A DNA stretch of 64,000 bases, from positions 1 to 64,000 of the forward strand of contig NZ_SMLL01000006.1 of assembly GCF_004681965.1 (NCBI RefSeq), given 5' to 3'. The stretch's first letter is position 1; each line of letters begins with the position of its first letter. This document shows, piece by piece, positions 1-11,274 of the stretch. The notes beneath the pieces were generated by a model. It did not search any database, was not told where the DNA came from, and saw only the letters and a program-made list of their open reading frames with translations. The DNA comes from Ramlibacter rhizophilus (GTDB taxonomy: Bacteria > Pseudomonadota > Gammaproteobacteria > Burkholderiales > Burkholderiaceae_C). A program made the translations under genes and the position numbers.

Positions 1-113
<113 letters not shown>

Positions 114-197
114 TTAACGTCTCCGGCACTGGCCCCACCACGGGCAGCAGGCCAACCGCAATGCGGCGCCGAAGACAAAGACAAATACCAGCGGCAG

Positions 198-270
198 CCG
201 CGGATCCGGCTTTGCCGGGCCGCTGGCAGCGCCCCCCTGAGGGGAGCGCGGCGCAGCCGCTTCGGGGGGA
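198..270. repeat. Interspersed GC-rich repeat, copy 1
   Basis: A block of about 73 bases directly after the fusA stop that matches, with scattered changes, the block at 61632-61704. Shared segments include CCGGCTTTGCCGGGCCGCTGG and GCTTCGGGGGGA. It contains a small CCGGC/GCCGG hairpin and a CCCC/GGGG pairing. Both copies touch the stop codon of a minus-strand gene, so a 3'-end (terminator or mRNA stability) role is possible. The remainder of the fusA-tuf gap (78-197) shows nothing else. Confidence 0.75.
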
Positions 271-273
271 GCC

Positions 274-2376
<2,103 letters not shown>

Positions 2377-2401
2377 GATGAATCTCTTTCGTTGACGGCT
2401 T

Positions 2402-2424
2402 CGGGCCCGCTCGTGGCGGGCCCG
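2402..2424 (-). other. Hairpin in the rpsG-fusA spacer
   Basis: A perfect 9-bp stem (CGGGCCCGC with GCGGGCCCG) closing a 5-base loop, without a following T-run. It is therefore not an intrinsic terminator; an RNA processing or mRNA stability element between rpsG and fusA is the likeliest role. Confidence 0.5.
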
Positions 2425-2444
2425 CTTGCCAGGAGGGGGAGGGC

Positions 2445-2918
2445 TTAGAAGCGGAAGTGGCTGAAGGCCTTGTTGGCCTCGGCCATGCGGTGCACTTCGT
2501 CACGCTTCTTCATGGCACCGCCACGGCCTTCCGTGGCTTCCATGAGCTCGTTGGCCAGGCGCATGGCCATGGACTTCTCGCCGCGCTTCTTGGCGGCTTC
2601 CTTGATCCAGCGCATCGACAGCGCCAGGCGGCGCACGGGACGCACTTCGACAGGCACCTGGTAGTTGGCGCCACCCACGCGGCGGGACTTGACCTCGACC
2701 ATGGGCTTGACGTTGTTGATGGCGATCGTGAAGGCTTCCAGCGGGTCCTTGCCCGGGTTCTTCTTCTCGATCTGGTCGAGCGCACCATAGACGATGCGCT
2801 CGGCGACCGCCTTCTTGCCGCCTTGCATGATGACGTTCATGAACTTGGCGAGCTCGACATTGCCGAACTTGGGATCCGGCAGGATTTCACGTTTAGGGAC
2901 TTCGCGACGACGTGGCAT
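2445..2918 (-). CDS. rpsG: 30S ribosomal protein S7
   Basis: S7 (157 aa) organises the 3' major domain of 16S rRNA and lies at the E-site side of the small subunit. The whole length matches the family, starting [19 protein letters not shown] and ending with the helical KAFSHFRF tail. In other bacteria S7 is the translational repressor of the str operon, acting in the rpsL-rpsG gap; here that gap (2919-3077) is about 160 bases and contains a GAGGGT/ACCCTC hairpin near 2966, but I cannot confirm an S7 site. Confidence 0.99.
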   Translation of the reverse strand: MPRRREVPKREILPDPKFGNVELAKFMNVIMQGGKKAVAERIVYGALDQIEKKNPGKDPLEAFTIAINNVKPMVEVKSRRVGGANYQVPVEVRPVRRLALSMRWIKEAAKKRGEKSMAMRLANELMEATEGRGGAMKKRDEVHRMAEANKAFSHFRF

Positions 2919-3077
2919 GGTTACCTCTCAAATTGCTTCAGTTGGCCGGTCCCTTGCGGGGGCCTCGAGGGTCATCGAACCCTCACTTACTCGACCCGCA
3001 GGCGGCGCCTGCTTCGGGTCACTACGCCGGATCGGCCTGCCAGGGCGGATGCGGCACCGGGGAAAGAACGAACGGGA

Positions 3078-3455
3078 TCAGGCCTTCTTGGGACGCTTGG
3101 CACCGTACTTGGAGCGGGACTGCTTGCGATCCTTCACACCCTGCAGGTCCAGCGAACCGCGAACGATGTGGTAGCGCACGCCGGGCAGGTCCTTGACGCG
3201 GCCGCCGCGCACGAGCACCACGGAGTGCTCCTGCAGGTTGTGGCCTTCACCGCCGATGTAGGAGATGACTTCGAAGCCGTTGGTCAGGCGCACCTTGGCC
3301 ACCTTGCGAAGCGCGGAGTTCGGCTTCTTGGGGGTGGTGGTGTAGACGCGGGTGCAGACGCCGCGACGCTGCGGGCAGTTCTGCATGGCCGGGCTCTTGG
3401 ATTTGGTCTGTTCGACCTCCCGGCCCTGACGCACGAGTTGGTTGATGGTTGGCAT
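3078..3455 (-). CDS. rpsL: 30S ribosomal protein S12
   Basis: S12 (125 aa) sits at the decoding centre and affects accuracy. The start [11 protein letters not shown] is the conserved one; reading-frame sequence upstream (to 3512) is unrelated to the family. Lysine is present in [13 protein letters not shown] and in [11 protein letters not shown], the two places where streptomycin resistance changes normally arise, so the wild-type form is expected. First gene of the str operon, with a promoter at 3552-3580 and an unusual hairpin leader. Confidence 0.99.
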   Translation of the reverse strand: MPTINQLVRQGREVEQTKSKSPAMQNCPQRRGVCTRVYTTTPKKPNSALRKVAKVRLTNGFEVISYIGGEGHNLQEHSVVLVRGGRVKDLPGVRYHIVRGSLDLQGVKDRKQSRSKYGAKRPKKA

Positions 3456-3490
3456 TGAAAAAACGTCCCTAAACGTGGAAGAACGCAAGG

Positions 3491-3509
3491 CCCGCCAGAA
3501 GGTGGCGGG
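3491..3509 (-). other. Second leader hairpin of rpsL
   Basis: CCCGCCA pairs with TGGCGGG across a 5-base loop, immediately after the hairpin/T-run at 3511-3546 in the direction of rpsL transcription. Together they fill most of the leader between the promoter and the rpsL start. Confidence 0.5.
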
Positions 3510-3510
3510 C

Positions 3511-3546
3511 AAAGAAAAAGCTTTTCCGCCCCAATAGCGGAAAAGC
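3511..3546 (-). terminator. Intrinsic terminator or attenuator ahead of rpsL
   Basis: On the minus strand GCTTTTCCGC pairs perfectly with GCGGAAAAGC (10 bp, 7-base loop) and is followed by TTTTTCTTT, the form of a rho-independent terminator. It would end the dacC-type transcript. It lies just downstream of the -10 box of the rpsL promoter, so transcripts from that promoter must also pass it, which makes an attenuator possible. Confidence 0.75.
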
Positions 3547-3551
3547 CCGCG

Positions 3552-3580
3552 AGTATAGCCCGCGCCCAGCTGACGGGCAA
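3552..3580 (-). promoter_or_regulatory. Sigma-70 type promoter of the str operon
   Basis: On the minus strand TTGCCC (3575-3580) and TATACT (3552-3557) are separated by exactly 17 bases. This predicts a start near 3545 and a leader of about 90 bases before rpsL. Confidence 0.75.
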
Positions 3581-3618
3581 ATCCCGGGCTTTTGGAGGGC
3601 GCGGGGCCGCAGCAGGCC

Positions 3619-4779
3619 CTACTTGATCCAGAGCCGCAGCGCGTCCCAGGCGCGACCGAGCACGCCGGCCTGCGCCACCGGCTCGAGCGCCACCAGCGGC
3701 ACCTCCAGCAGGGGCTGGTCGGCCGCGAGGACCTTGAGCGTGCCGACCGACTGGCCCTTGGTCAGCGGTGCCACCAGCGGGTCGGGCCGCAGCACTTCGG
3801 TGCGGATCTTGCCGGCCGTGCCCGAGGGCACCGCCACCACGATCGGCTGGTGCCGCCCGAGCTTGGCCTGCGACTGCGTGCCCTTCCAGATCTCCGGCGT
3901 GACCACCGGCTGGTTGGCGTCGAAGAGCTTGACTGCCTCGAAGGCGGTGTAGCCCCAGTTCAGCAGCTTCTGGCTTTCGTTGGCGCGGGCGTTCTCACTG
4001 GCGGCCCCCAGGACCACCGAGATGAGGCGCCGCGAACCCAGGTTGGGGAAGTCCCGCTTGGCCGTCGCCACCAGGCAGTAGCCGGCCGCGTCGGTATGGC
4101 CCGTCTTGAGCCCGTCCACCGTGGGATCGCGGAACAGCAGCGTGTTGCGGTTGGTGTCGTTGGCCGCGGGCGTGCCCTCGTAGCGGTACTTCTTCGTGGC
4201 GTAGTAGCCGACGAACTCCGGGAAGTCCTGCATCAGCCGGCTCGCCAGGATGCTCAGGTCGCGCGCGGTGGTGGTGTGGCCCGGGGCCGTGAGGCCTTCG
4301 GGATTGCGGTAGCTCGTGTTCTTCATGCCCAGGGCCTTGGCCTGGTCGTTCATCAGCTCGACGAAACGCTCCACCGTGCCGCCGACCGCTTCGGCCAGGG
4401 CCACGGTGGCGTCGTTGCCGGACTGCACGATCATGCCCTTGAGCAGGTCCTCCACCGGCACCTTCATCTTGGGGTCGATGAACATGCGCGAGCCGGGCAT
4501 CTTCCAGGCCCGTTCGCTCACCGGCATCGCCTGCTTCAGGTCGATGCGCTTGCTGCGCAGGGCGTCGAAGACCACGTAGGCGGTCATGAGCTTGGTCAGG
4601 GAAGCCGGCTCGACGGGCGTGTCGATGTCCCGTCCGGCCAGGATCTGGTTGGCCGTCACGTCCATCAGCAGGTAGCTGCGGGCGGCGACTTCGGGCGGCT
4701 GGACGGCCTGGGCCTGCGCGGCAAGGCAGGCCAGGGCCAGCAGGGGCGCGGCGAGCGCCCGGGCAATACATCGGTTCAT
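3619..4779 (-). CDS. dacC: D-alanyl-D-alanine carboxypeptidase (PBP5/6 type)
   Basis: Periplasmic penicillin-binding enzyme (386 aa) that removes the last D-alanine from peptidoglycan pentapeptides. Seen: a signal peptide (residues 1-25, ending AQAQA), the SxxK motif SLTK with the catalytic serine, the SGN motif (QSGNDAT) and the KTG motif (GLKTGHTD), in the order of the S11 peptidase family, followed by the C-terminal beta domain and an amphipathic end ([13 protein letters not shown]) that anchors such proteins to the membrane. The ATG at 4779 is chosen because it begins the signal peptide, although no Shine-Dalgarno sequence is visible. The symbol dacC rather than dacA is a guess. Confidence 0.93.
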   Translation of the reverse strand: MNRCIARALAAPLLALACLAAQAQAVQPPEVAARSYLLMDVTANQILAGRDIDTPVEPASLTKLMTAYVVFDALRSKRIDLKQAMPVSERAWKMPGSRMFIDPKMKVPVEDLLKGMIVQSGNDATVALAEAVGGTVERFVELMNDQAKALGMKNTSYRNPEGLTAPGHTTTARDLSILASRLMQDFPEFVGYYATKKYRYEGTPAANDTNRNTLLFRDPTVDGLKTGHTDAAGYCLVATAKRDFPNLGSRRLISVVLGAASENARANESQKLLNWGYTAFEAVKLFDANQPVVTPEIWKGTQSQAKLGRHQPIVVAVPSGTAGKIRTEVLRPDPLVAPLTKGQSVGTLKVLAADQPLLEVPLVALEPVAQAGVLGRAWDALRLWIK

Positions 4780-4793
4780 GGGAGGAAGGAAAG

Positions 4794-5420
4794 TCAACGG
4801 AGGTGGCGAAGCACCAGGCTCTTCAGTAGCGGCAATTGTCCGTGAAAGAAATGCTCGACCCCGGGCACGACCGTAACCGGGAGTGACTGCGGCCTGGCCC
4901 AGTCGAAGACCGACTGCAAGGCAACGGTATCGTCCTGCTCGCCGTGGATAACGAGCGCACGCTCTCGCGCCGCGGCGGCCAGCTCGGGGACCTGGAACCG
5001 CGAAGCGGCCGTCCCCACCAGGACGATGCGCTCGATGTCCCGCTGCCCCCACAGGGCTTGCAGCGCGCGGCTGGTCACGAAGGCGCCGAAGGAAAAGCCG
5101 GCCAGGCACAGCGGGCCCTCGGGCGCCACGGCCTTCACGACGTGCAGCAGGTCCTCGGTCTCGCCGCGCCCCTCGTCGTATTCCCCCTCGCTCGCACCCA
5201 CGCCGCGGAAGTTGAAGCGAACGGCTGTCCAGCCCGACTGCACGAAGGCGCGCGCGAGGGTCTGCACCACCTTGTTGTCCATGGTGCCGCCGAACAGGGG
5301 ATGGGGATGCGCGATCACCGCGACGCCACGCCGCGGCAGCCCATCAGGCGGCTCGTCGCGCAGCGCCTCGACGGCGCCGGCGGCGCCTTCGAGGCGCAGG
5401 CGTTCGCTGCGGGCGTTCAT
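4794..5420 (-). CDS. Alpha/beta hydrolase
   Basis: A 208-residue serine hydrolase of the compact type found in many proteobacteria. Seen: the oxyanion segment AHPHPLFGGTMDNK near residue 37, FNFRGVGAS, the nucleophile elbow GFSFGAF (GxSxG) and a C-terminal catalytic histidine in GVEHFFHGQL. The aspartate in HGEQDDTV completes the triad. The substrate is unknown. It begins 2 bases after the ferredoxin gene ends, so the two are probably co-translated, and it ends 14 bases before the carboxypeptidase. Confidence 0.85.
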   Translation of the reverse strand: MNARSERLRLEGAAGAVEALRDEPPDGLPRRGVAVIAHPHPLFGGTMDNKVVQTLARAFVQSGWTAVRFNFRGVGASEGEYDEGRGETEDLLHVVKAVAPEGPLCLAGFSFGAFVTSRALQALWGQRDIERIVLVGTAASRFQVPELAAAARERALVIHGEQDDTVALQSVFDWARPQSLPVTVVPGVEHFFHGQLPLLKSLVLRHLR

Positions 5421-5422
5421 GC

Positions 5423-5746
5423 TCACCGCCCCAGGTGCGGCGGCGTGAGCAGGCGCTCGACCACCTCTCCGTTCTTGAGGTGGGACTCGACGATCTCGTC
5501 GATGTCCTGCAAGTCCACGTAGCTGTACCAGACGCCTTCGGGGTAGACCACGGCGACGGGACCGGCCGCACAGCGGTCGAGGCATCCGGCCTTGTTGACG
5601 CGGACCTGGCCCGCGCCGGACAGGCCCTGGGCCTTCACCTGCGCCTTGCAGCGGTCGAAGGCCTGCTGGGCCTGGAACTGCGCGCAGCAGGTCTCGCCGT
5701 TGTCCCGCTGGTTGAGGCAGAAGAAGATGTGGTGCTTGTAGTACAT
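5423..5746 (-). CDS. Small thioredoxin-like [2Fe-2S] ferredoxin
   Basis: A 107-residue protein of the (2Fe-2S) ferredoxin family with a thioredoxin-like fold. Cysteines that can bind the cluster are in the N-terminal FFCLNQR and ETCCAQF and the central NKAGCLDRCAAGP. The redox partner is unknown. The start MYYKHHIFFCLNQR is conserved in relatives as I recall them; the frame stays open upstream, but that stretch belongs to the VanZ-like gene on another frame. It is 25 bases after the VanZ-like gene and 2 bases before the hydrolase. Confidence 0.85.
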   Translation of the reverse strand: MYYKHHIFFCLNQRDNGETCCAQFQAQQAFDRCKAQVKAQGLSGAGQVRVNKAGCLDRCAAGPVAVVYPEGVWYSYVDLQDIDEIVESHLKNGEVVERLLTPPHLGR

Positions 5747-5771
5747 CGGAGGTGTCGCGCAAGGGTGGCGA

Positions 5772-6935
5772 TTATCGACCCGGCCCCGGGTCGGCCGCTG
5801 GCACCGGGGCATTGGCCGCTGCGGCATCCGGCATCGCCAAGCGCGTGAGCACATAGGCCAGCGTGGCGAAGGGCCAGAGCCATCCCAGCCATTGGGCCAA
5901 CCCATGGAAGCGGATGAAGCGACCCTGCTCCCAGGTCGCCAGCGTGTCGGCGAAATAGGCACTGGCCGGCGCCTGGTTGAGAAGGCTCAGGTGCACGGTC
6001 ACGGCCAGCAGCAGCAAGGCCGCACAGGCGCGGCGCGGCAGCGCGACCAGCAGCAGCGAGCCGGCGAGGCCGCCCAGCAGGCCCACGGCCACCGGCAGCG
6101 TCAGCCAGGACCAGGCGTGCACCGGCCCCCAGCTGAGTGCGGCCGACAGGGCCGTGGCCAGCACGCCGGCGGCAATGGTGAAGGCGGCGAAGGCGGCGCG
6201 GCGCTTCAGCGAGCTCATGACCGAGAACCCGAGCAGGGCCGGCACCAGCACGCCCAGGCCGACGCACAGGAGTTCCACCAGCGGCACGAGCGGCTGCAGT
6301 TCGACGTCGCGCACCGGCAGCCACTCCAGGAAGGGGGTGTCCAGCAGCCAGTCGGCCAGGGCGTTCTCCAGCCGTTCGAAGACCTGGCCGAGCCCGAAGG
6401 GGACCGACGCCGGGAACAGGAGCGCGAAGGGCCACAGCGCCAGCAGCACCAGGGCGCCGCGCGAGTCGGAAACGAACCATCGGTCCCGGAACCGCGACCA
6501 GTGGTCGATGGCGCCGGCAAGCTCCAGGCCCGCGGCGAGTGCCGCCCCCGCCAAGGCCCCGGCCACGTTGAGGCCGAAATCCAGGTTGGACGGCACCCGC
6601 GCCGGCAGGAAGCTCTGGCCGGCTTCCATCGCGAGCGACAGCAGCGCCGCGGCCAGCGTCGCCAGGCCGACGGCCGGAAGCTTGCGCGCGCGTTCGCCGG
6701 AACGACCGCCTCGACGCAGCCAGCCGAGCGACAGCAGGAACCCCAGCGGCGCGTAGCCCAGCGCGTTGGCGGTCAGGTCGAACTCCGTCCACCAGCGCGG
6801 CCAGGGGCTGGCCAGGAAGGCCCAGGCCGAGATGCCCTGGTCGCGCCAGCCCGAGAACGGATACAGGCTCGCATAGGCGATGAGCGCTGCGTAGGCGAGC
6901 CCCAGCGGCCAGGCCGAGGTCTGGTGCCGGCGCAT
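5772..6935 (-). CDS. VanZ-like multi-pass membrane protein
   Basis: A 387-residue integral membrane protein whose N-terminal half matches the VanZ family: the start LAYAALIAYASLYPFSGWRD and the following DLTANALGYAPLGFLLSL segment (DxxxNxxxxxPLG). About ten hydrophobic stretches are visible. VanZ relatives are linked to teicoplanin resistance in enterococci, but proteobacterial members have no assigned role. It starts 3 bases after hemJ ends, so the two genes share a transcript. Confidence 0.8.
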   Translation of the reverse strand: MRRHQTSAWPLGLAYAALIAYASLYPFSGWRDQGISAWAFLASPWPRWWTEFDLTANALGYAPLGFLLSLGWLRRGGRSGERARKLPAVGLATLAAALLSLAMEAGQSFLPARVPSNLDFGLNVAGALAGAALAAGLELAGAIDHWSRFRDRWFVSDSRGALVLLALWPFALLFPASVPFGLGQVFERLENALADWLLDTPFLEWLPVRDVELQPLVPLVELLCVGLGVLVPALLGFSVMSSLKRRAAFAAFTIAAGVLATALSAALSWGPVHAWSWLTLPVAVGLLGGLAGSLLLVALPRRACAALLLLAVTVHLSLLNQAPASAYFADTLATWEQGRFIRFHGLAQWLGWLWPFATLAYVLTRLAMPDAAAANAPVPAADPGPGR

Positions 6936-6938
6936 GCC

Positions 6939-7367
6939 TCAGAACGGCTTGACGACCACGAGGACCACCGCCGCCACCAGCAGCAGCACCGGCAGCTCGT
7001 TGAACCATCGGAACCAGACATGCCCGCGCCGGTTGCGTCCGGCGACGAAGCCTCGCAGCATGACGCCGCAGGCGTGGTGATAGGCCAGCGCCAGCAGCAC
7101 CACGGCGAGCTTGGCATGCATCCAGCCATTGCCCGGCCCCCAGCCGATGCCGTAGCCCGCCCACAGCCACAGCCCCAGGGCAACGGCCGGCACCGCCAGC
7201 AGGGTGGTAAAGCGCAGCAGCTTGCGCGCCATGAGCAGGAGGCGCTCGCGCTCGGCCAGCGAGCCCGCGTCCACCATCGCCAGGTTGACGAAGATTCGAG
7301 GCAGGTAGAACAGGCCCGCGAACCAACTGGCCACGAAGACGATGTGGAAGGCTTTGACCCAAAGCAT
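6939..7367 (-). CDS. hemJ: Protoporphyrinogen IX oxidase, HemJ family
   Basis: A 142-residue four-helix membrane protein. HemJ oxidises protoporphyrinogen IX to protoporphyrin IX in many Gram-negative bacteria that lack HemG and HemY. Family features seen: the first helix KAFHIVFVASWFAGLFYLPRIFV with its conserved histidine and arginine, and the central GWMHAKLAVVLLALAYHH segment. It lies divergent from hemB, another haem pathway gene. A terminator-like hairpin with an 8-T tract lies only about 20 bases before the start (7388-7415). A CopD-like role is the alternative, but length and motifs favour HemJ. Confidence 0.85.
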   Translation of the reverse strand: MLWVKAFHIVFVASWFAGLFYLPRIFVNLAMVDAGSLAERERLLLMARKLLRFTTLLAVPAVALGLWLWAGYGIGWGPGNGWMHAKLAVVLLALAYHHACGVMLRGFVAGRNRRGHVWFRWFNELPVLLLVAAVVLVVVKPF

Positions 7368-7387
7368 GGATCGAGTGTAGTGAGGCG

Positions 7388-7415
7388 AAAAAAAACCCCG
7401 GCCGCAAAGCCGGGG
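7388..7415 (-). terminator. Intrinsic terminator upstream of hemJ
   Basis: On the minus strand CCCCGGC pairs with GCCGGGG over a 6-base loop and is followed by eight T. No protein gene lies upstream of it on this strand, so it ends either a small RNA (7388-7524) or the hemJ leader. Confidence 0.75.
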
Positions 7416-7524
7416 TGGGAAGCCTTTTTGCTGTCACACAACAAGGCACCCGCTCAGGGAGGAAAAGCGGGGAGCGGCAAGCCGCCCGGGGGCAATTTAG
7501 CAAACGGCCGTGGTGGCATCAAGC
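7388..7524 (-). ncRNA. Candidate small RNA with an anti-Shine-Dalgarno loop
   Basis: A non-coding stretch between hemJ and hemB with a possible promoter (TTGCGA at 7554-7559, TGAAAT at 7531-7536, 17-base spacer) and a strong terminator (7388-7415). Inside, CCCGCT/AGCGGG forms a stem (7449-7471) whose 11-base loop on the minus strand carries TTCCTCCC, complementary to ribosome-binding sites. A second C-rich stretch (CTTCCCACCCC) precedes the terminator. The -10 match is weak, so a long hemJ leader with an attenuator is an equal possibility. Confidence 0.35.
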
Positions 7525-7563
7525 GCTGAGATTTCATTTCAGGTGGCAACCCATCGCAATTAG

Positions 7564-8634
<1,071 letters not shown>

Positions 8635-8637
8635 GGC

Positions 8638-9750
8638 ATGCAGATCGTCGAGTTCACGCAGGGCACGCTCAGGTTCCTCGACGCCCTGCCTGCGCAGGCG
8701 CCCGAACGCGGCTTCATCTGGATCTTCGTTTCCCGCGACGAGTTGCCGCAGCAGCTCGCGCAGGTGCAGCTGGCTGCCCAGCGCTTCGGCGGCTCGGTGC
8801 TGCTGGACCTGCACCTGACCGACCTGGCCAACCCCGCGCATCCCTCGCGCTACGACTACACCTCGGTCTATGACCTGGTCATCTTCCGGCGCCTGGCGAC
8901 GGCCGCGGAAGTGGACGCGGAACTCGCGGGTGAGGCGGTCCGTTCCCGCGCACCGATGCCGGCGGCCCTGTCCACCTTCGAGCGCATTCGCACGCGGGCC
9001 ATGGGCTTCGCCGTCTTCGATCGCCTGCTGGTGACGGTGCACCCGGCCGACTGCGCCACGGCGCGCAGCTACCTGGAGCGCTACCTGGCCGACGCCGTGC
9101 AGGCCGAAACCCTGCATGCCGCGGCGCGCAGCCGCCTGCCGACCGGCCCCGCCGACCTGATGCTGCGCATGGTCAACGAGATGGTGGACAGCTACCTGGA
9201 GCTGCGCAAGCTGCTGGCGACCGAGCTGGCCCAGTGGCAGGACTCGCTGCTGCAGCCCGGCAACCAGCGCACCGACTGGAAGGCCTTGATGCGCGCGCGT
9301 GCCGAACTGCACCAGCTGGAGGACCTGTGCGAGGAGCAGAACGACGCCATGCAGGAGTGGCTGGACTCGGCGCGCGAGCAGCCGCCCCCACTGTCCACGC
9401 AGGCCGAGCGCGATGCGCTGGTCGCGCGTGCCAATGACGTCATCGAACACATCCAGCGCGTGGTGCACCAGGTGCGCCGCATGGAGCAGGGCGCGGAGGC
9501 GGTGGTGCAGATCCACTTCTCGGCGCAGAGCCATCGCGCCAACAACATCATGCGCACGCTCACTGCGCTCACAGCCATCTTCCTGCCGCTGAACCTGATC
9601 ACCGGCATCTTCGGCATGAACTTCGAGTCCATGCCCCTGCTGCACCAGGAGCGCGGCTTCTGGCTCGCGATGCTCGCGATGCTCGCGCTGGCGGTCGTGC
9701 TGGGCCTGGTGTTCTGGCGAAAACACTACCTGGCCCGCAGCAGCCGCTGA
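8638..9750 (+). CDS. corA: CorA-family magnesium/divalent cation transporter
   Basis: A 370-residue CorA-type channel: a long cytoplasmic N-terminal domain with heptad-rich helices, then two C-terminal membrane helices (about 305-325 and 338-360) joined by the hallmark GMN loop, here IFGMNFESMP. CorA pentamers let Mg2+ (sometimes Co2+ or Ni2+) enter; ZntB relatives move zinc, and the substrate cannot be told from sequence alone. It starts 3 bases after the hemB stop with no clear ribosome site, so translational coupling to hemB is likely. Confidence 0.92.
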   Translation: MQIVEFTQGTLRFLDALPAQAPERGFIWIFVSRDELPQQLAQVQLAAQRFGGSVLLDLHLTDLANPAHPSRYDYTSVYDLVIFRRLATAAEVDAELAGEAVRSRAPMPAALSTFERIRTRAMGFAVFDRLLVTVHPADCATARSYLERYLADAVQAETLHAAARSRLPTGPADLMLRMVNEMVDSYLELRKLLATELAQWQDSLLQPGNQRTDWKALMRARAELHQLEDLCEEQNDAMQEWLDSAREQPPPLSTQAERDALVARANDVIEHIQRVVHQVRRMEQGAEAVVQIHFSAQSHRANNIMRTLTALTAIFLPLNLITGIFGMNFESMPLLHQERGFWLAMLAMLALAVVLGLVFWRKHYLARSSR

Positions 9751-9873
9751 ACAAGGTGTGAATGAATCTCCTTTGCGGCCCGATCTGGCGCCTGCGCTTC
9801 TCGCCGTACGCTTGTACGGCTGCGATGCTCCGTGCCACCTCGGGCCGCTCGCTACGATTCCTTCACACCTTGT
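9751..9873. repeat. Long imperfect palindrome between convergent genes
   Basis: ACAAGGTGTGAA (9751-9762) is repeated in inverted form as TTCACACCTTGT (9862-9873). The arms continue to pair inward with gaps (GAATC/GATTC, GGCCCGA/TCGGGCC), and the centre holds a CCGTAC/GTACGG hairpin. It begins immediately after the corA stop and ends 11 bases before the convergent hydrolase stop. It could serve as a two-way terminator; the form suggests a mobile palindromic repeat. No protein is assigned to it. Confidence 0.7.
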
Positions 9874-9884
9874 GTAGCCCGGGC

Positions 9885-10568
9885 TCAGCCCAGGTGCCGC
9901 GCGAAGAATTCCAGCGTGCGGGTGCGCGCGAGCTGCGCGGCCTGGGCGTCGTGCGAGCCGCGCTGGTCGCAGTTGAAGCCGTGGTCCGCCGGGTACACGT
10001 GCACCTCCACGTCGGGCTGGGCGCGGCGGAAGGCCTCCACCGTGTCCAGCGGGATGTAGTGGTCCTTTTCGCCGAAGTGCGCCATCACCGGCACGCGCGG
10101 CTGGCGGCCGGCTTCTTCGGGGCTGGTCATGCCGCCGCCGTAGTAGCACACGGCCGCGGCCAGGCCCGGCGCCGAGCCCGCCGCACGCCAGCTGAGCAGG
10201 CCGCCCCAGCAGTACCCCACGATGCCGACCTTGCCCGCCTGCGCGGCGTGGGCGATGGCGGCCTCGATGTCCTGCATGACGCCGGCCGCGGGCAGCGCGT
10301 CCACCGCGGACTTGAGCGCGAAGCCGGCATTGCGGTCCTGCTCGCCATACCCGAGGTCCACGTTCGGCTGGACCCGGCTGAAGGTCGAGGGCGCCACGGC
10401 CAGGTAGCCCTCGGCAGCGAAACCGTCCGCCACCGAACGGATGTGCGAGTTGACCCCGAAAATCTCCTGCAGCACCACGATGCCGCCGCGCGGCGTGCCG
10501 GCGGGCCGGGCGACGTAGGCGGCGAAGCGGTGGCCGTCGGCGGCTTGAAGGTCGGTGAAATCACCCAT
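9885..10568 (-). CDS. Dienelactone hydrolase family protein
   Basis: A 227-residue alpha/beta hydrolase of the dienelactone hydrolase family, which opens lactones of the chlorocatechol pathway or hydrolyses related esters. The nucleophile elbow is GYCWGG, with cysteine as nucleophile as in ClcD/TfdE; the acid is in FGEKDHYIP and the histidine in ADHGFNCDQR. The start at 10568 follows AAGGAGA by a good distance. The gene overlaps the end of the upstream isomerase by 8 bases. The true substrate is unknown. Confidence 0.9.
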   Translation of the reverse strand: MGDFTDLQAADGHRFAAYVARPAGTPRGGIVVLQEIFGVNSHIRSVADGFAAEGYLAVAPSTFSRVQPNVDLGYGEQDRNAGFALKSAVDALPAAGVMQDIEAAIAHAAQAGKVGIVGYCWGGLLSWRAAGSAPGLAAAVCYYGGGMTSPEEAGRQPRVPVMAHFGEKDHYIPLDTVEAFRRAQPDVEVHVYPADHGFNCDQRGSHDAQAAQLARTRTLEFFARHLG

Positions 10569-11187
10569 GGGAAGTCTCCTTGTCGTTGAGGGTCTGAAGC
10601 TTGCGGGCGAGCAGGTCCAGGCGGTCCTGGCCCCAGAAGATCTCTCCACCCACCACATAGCTGGGCGCACCGAAGATGCCCAGGTCGATGGCCTCGCGCG
10701 TGTGGGTTTCGTACTGCGACTGCACCTGCGGCGCGCGCGACTGCTCCAGCCGCTCGGGCGCGAGGCCCTGCTCGCGCAGCAGCTCGGCGAGCACGGCAGG
10801 ATCGGCGATGTTGCGCTCCTGCGCCCACACGGCCGCGAGCAGCGCGCCCGACAGGCGCAGCGCCGCCGCGGTGCCGTCCTCCCGGTCCGTCGCGATGATG
10901 AGGCGCGCGGCGTCGTCCCCCGCCACGGGGAAGTAGCGCGGCTGCGGATTCAGCGGCAATCCCAGGTGCTCCGAGAAGCGCCGCAGCTCCACGAGCCGAT
11001 AGGCCTGGCGCTGCGGCGCCCGCTTGGCCAGCGGCAGCCCGCCCGAGACCGGGAAGACCTGGCCCAGGTCCATGGGCCGCACCCGGACCTGCGCGCCCTG
11101 GGCGCGGGCGAGCTCGACGAAGCGTTCGTGGCCCAGGTAGGTCCACGGACTGACAGGGGCGAAGAAATAATCGATGGTCTGGCTCAA
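10561..11187 (-). CDS. 2-hydroxychromene-2-carboxylate isomerase family (DsbA/GST-kappa fold)
   Basis: A 208-residue thioredoxin-fold protein of the HCCA isomerase group. It begins TIDYFFAPVSPWTYLGHERF, with the serine of the SPW motif in place of the DsbA cysteine pair, and has a typical C-terminal FGAPSYVVGGEIFWGQDRLD. Family members use glutathione to isomerise aromatic degradation intermediates such as those of naphthalene. The TTG at 11187 is preferred because AGGAG lies 6 bases before it; an in-frame ATG at 11241 lacks such a site. It runs into the dienelactone hydrolase gene, so the pair may act on one aromatic or lactone substrate. Confidence 0.85.
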   Translation of the reverse strand: MSQTIDYFFAPVSPWTYLGHERFVELARAQGAQVRVRPMDLGQVFPVSGGLPLAKRAPQRQAYRLVELRRFSEHLGLPLNPQPRYFPVAGDDAARLIIATDREDGTAAALRLSGALLAAVWAQERNIADPAVLAELLREQGLAPERLEQSRAPQVQSQYETHTREAIDLGIFGAPSYVVGGEIFWGQDRLDLLARKLQTLNDKETSHG

Positions 11188-11274
11188 GCCGGTCTCCTGG
11201 GGTCGGCCGATGGCGGCCCGGTGTGTTGTTGGCGGACGCAAAGCTTAGCGAGGTCCGTACGGTGGAGGTGAACG

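Noticed and set aside
5635..7503. 622-residue minus-strand frame covering VanZ and hemJ
   Set aside because: Wrong frame of two real genes on the same strand; no domain seen.
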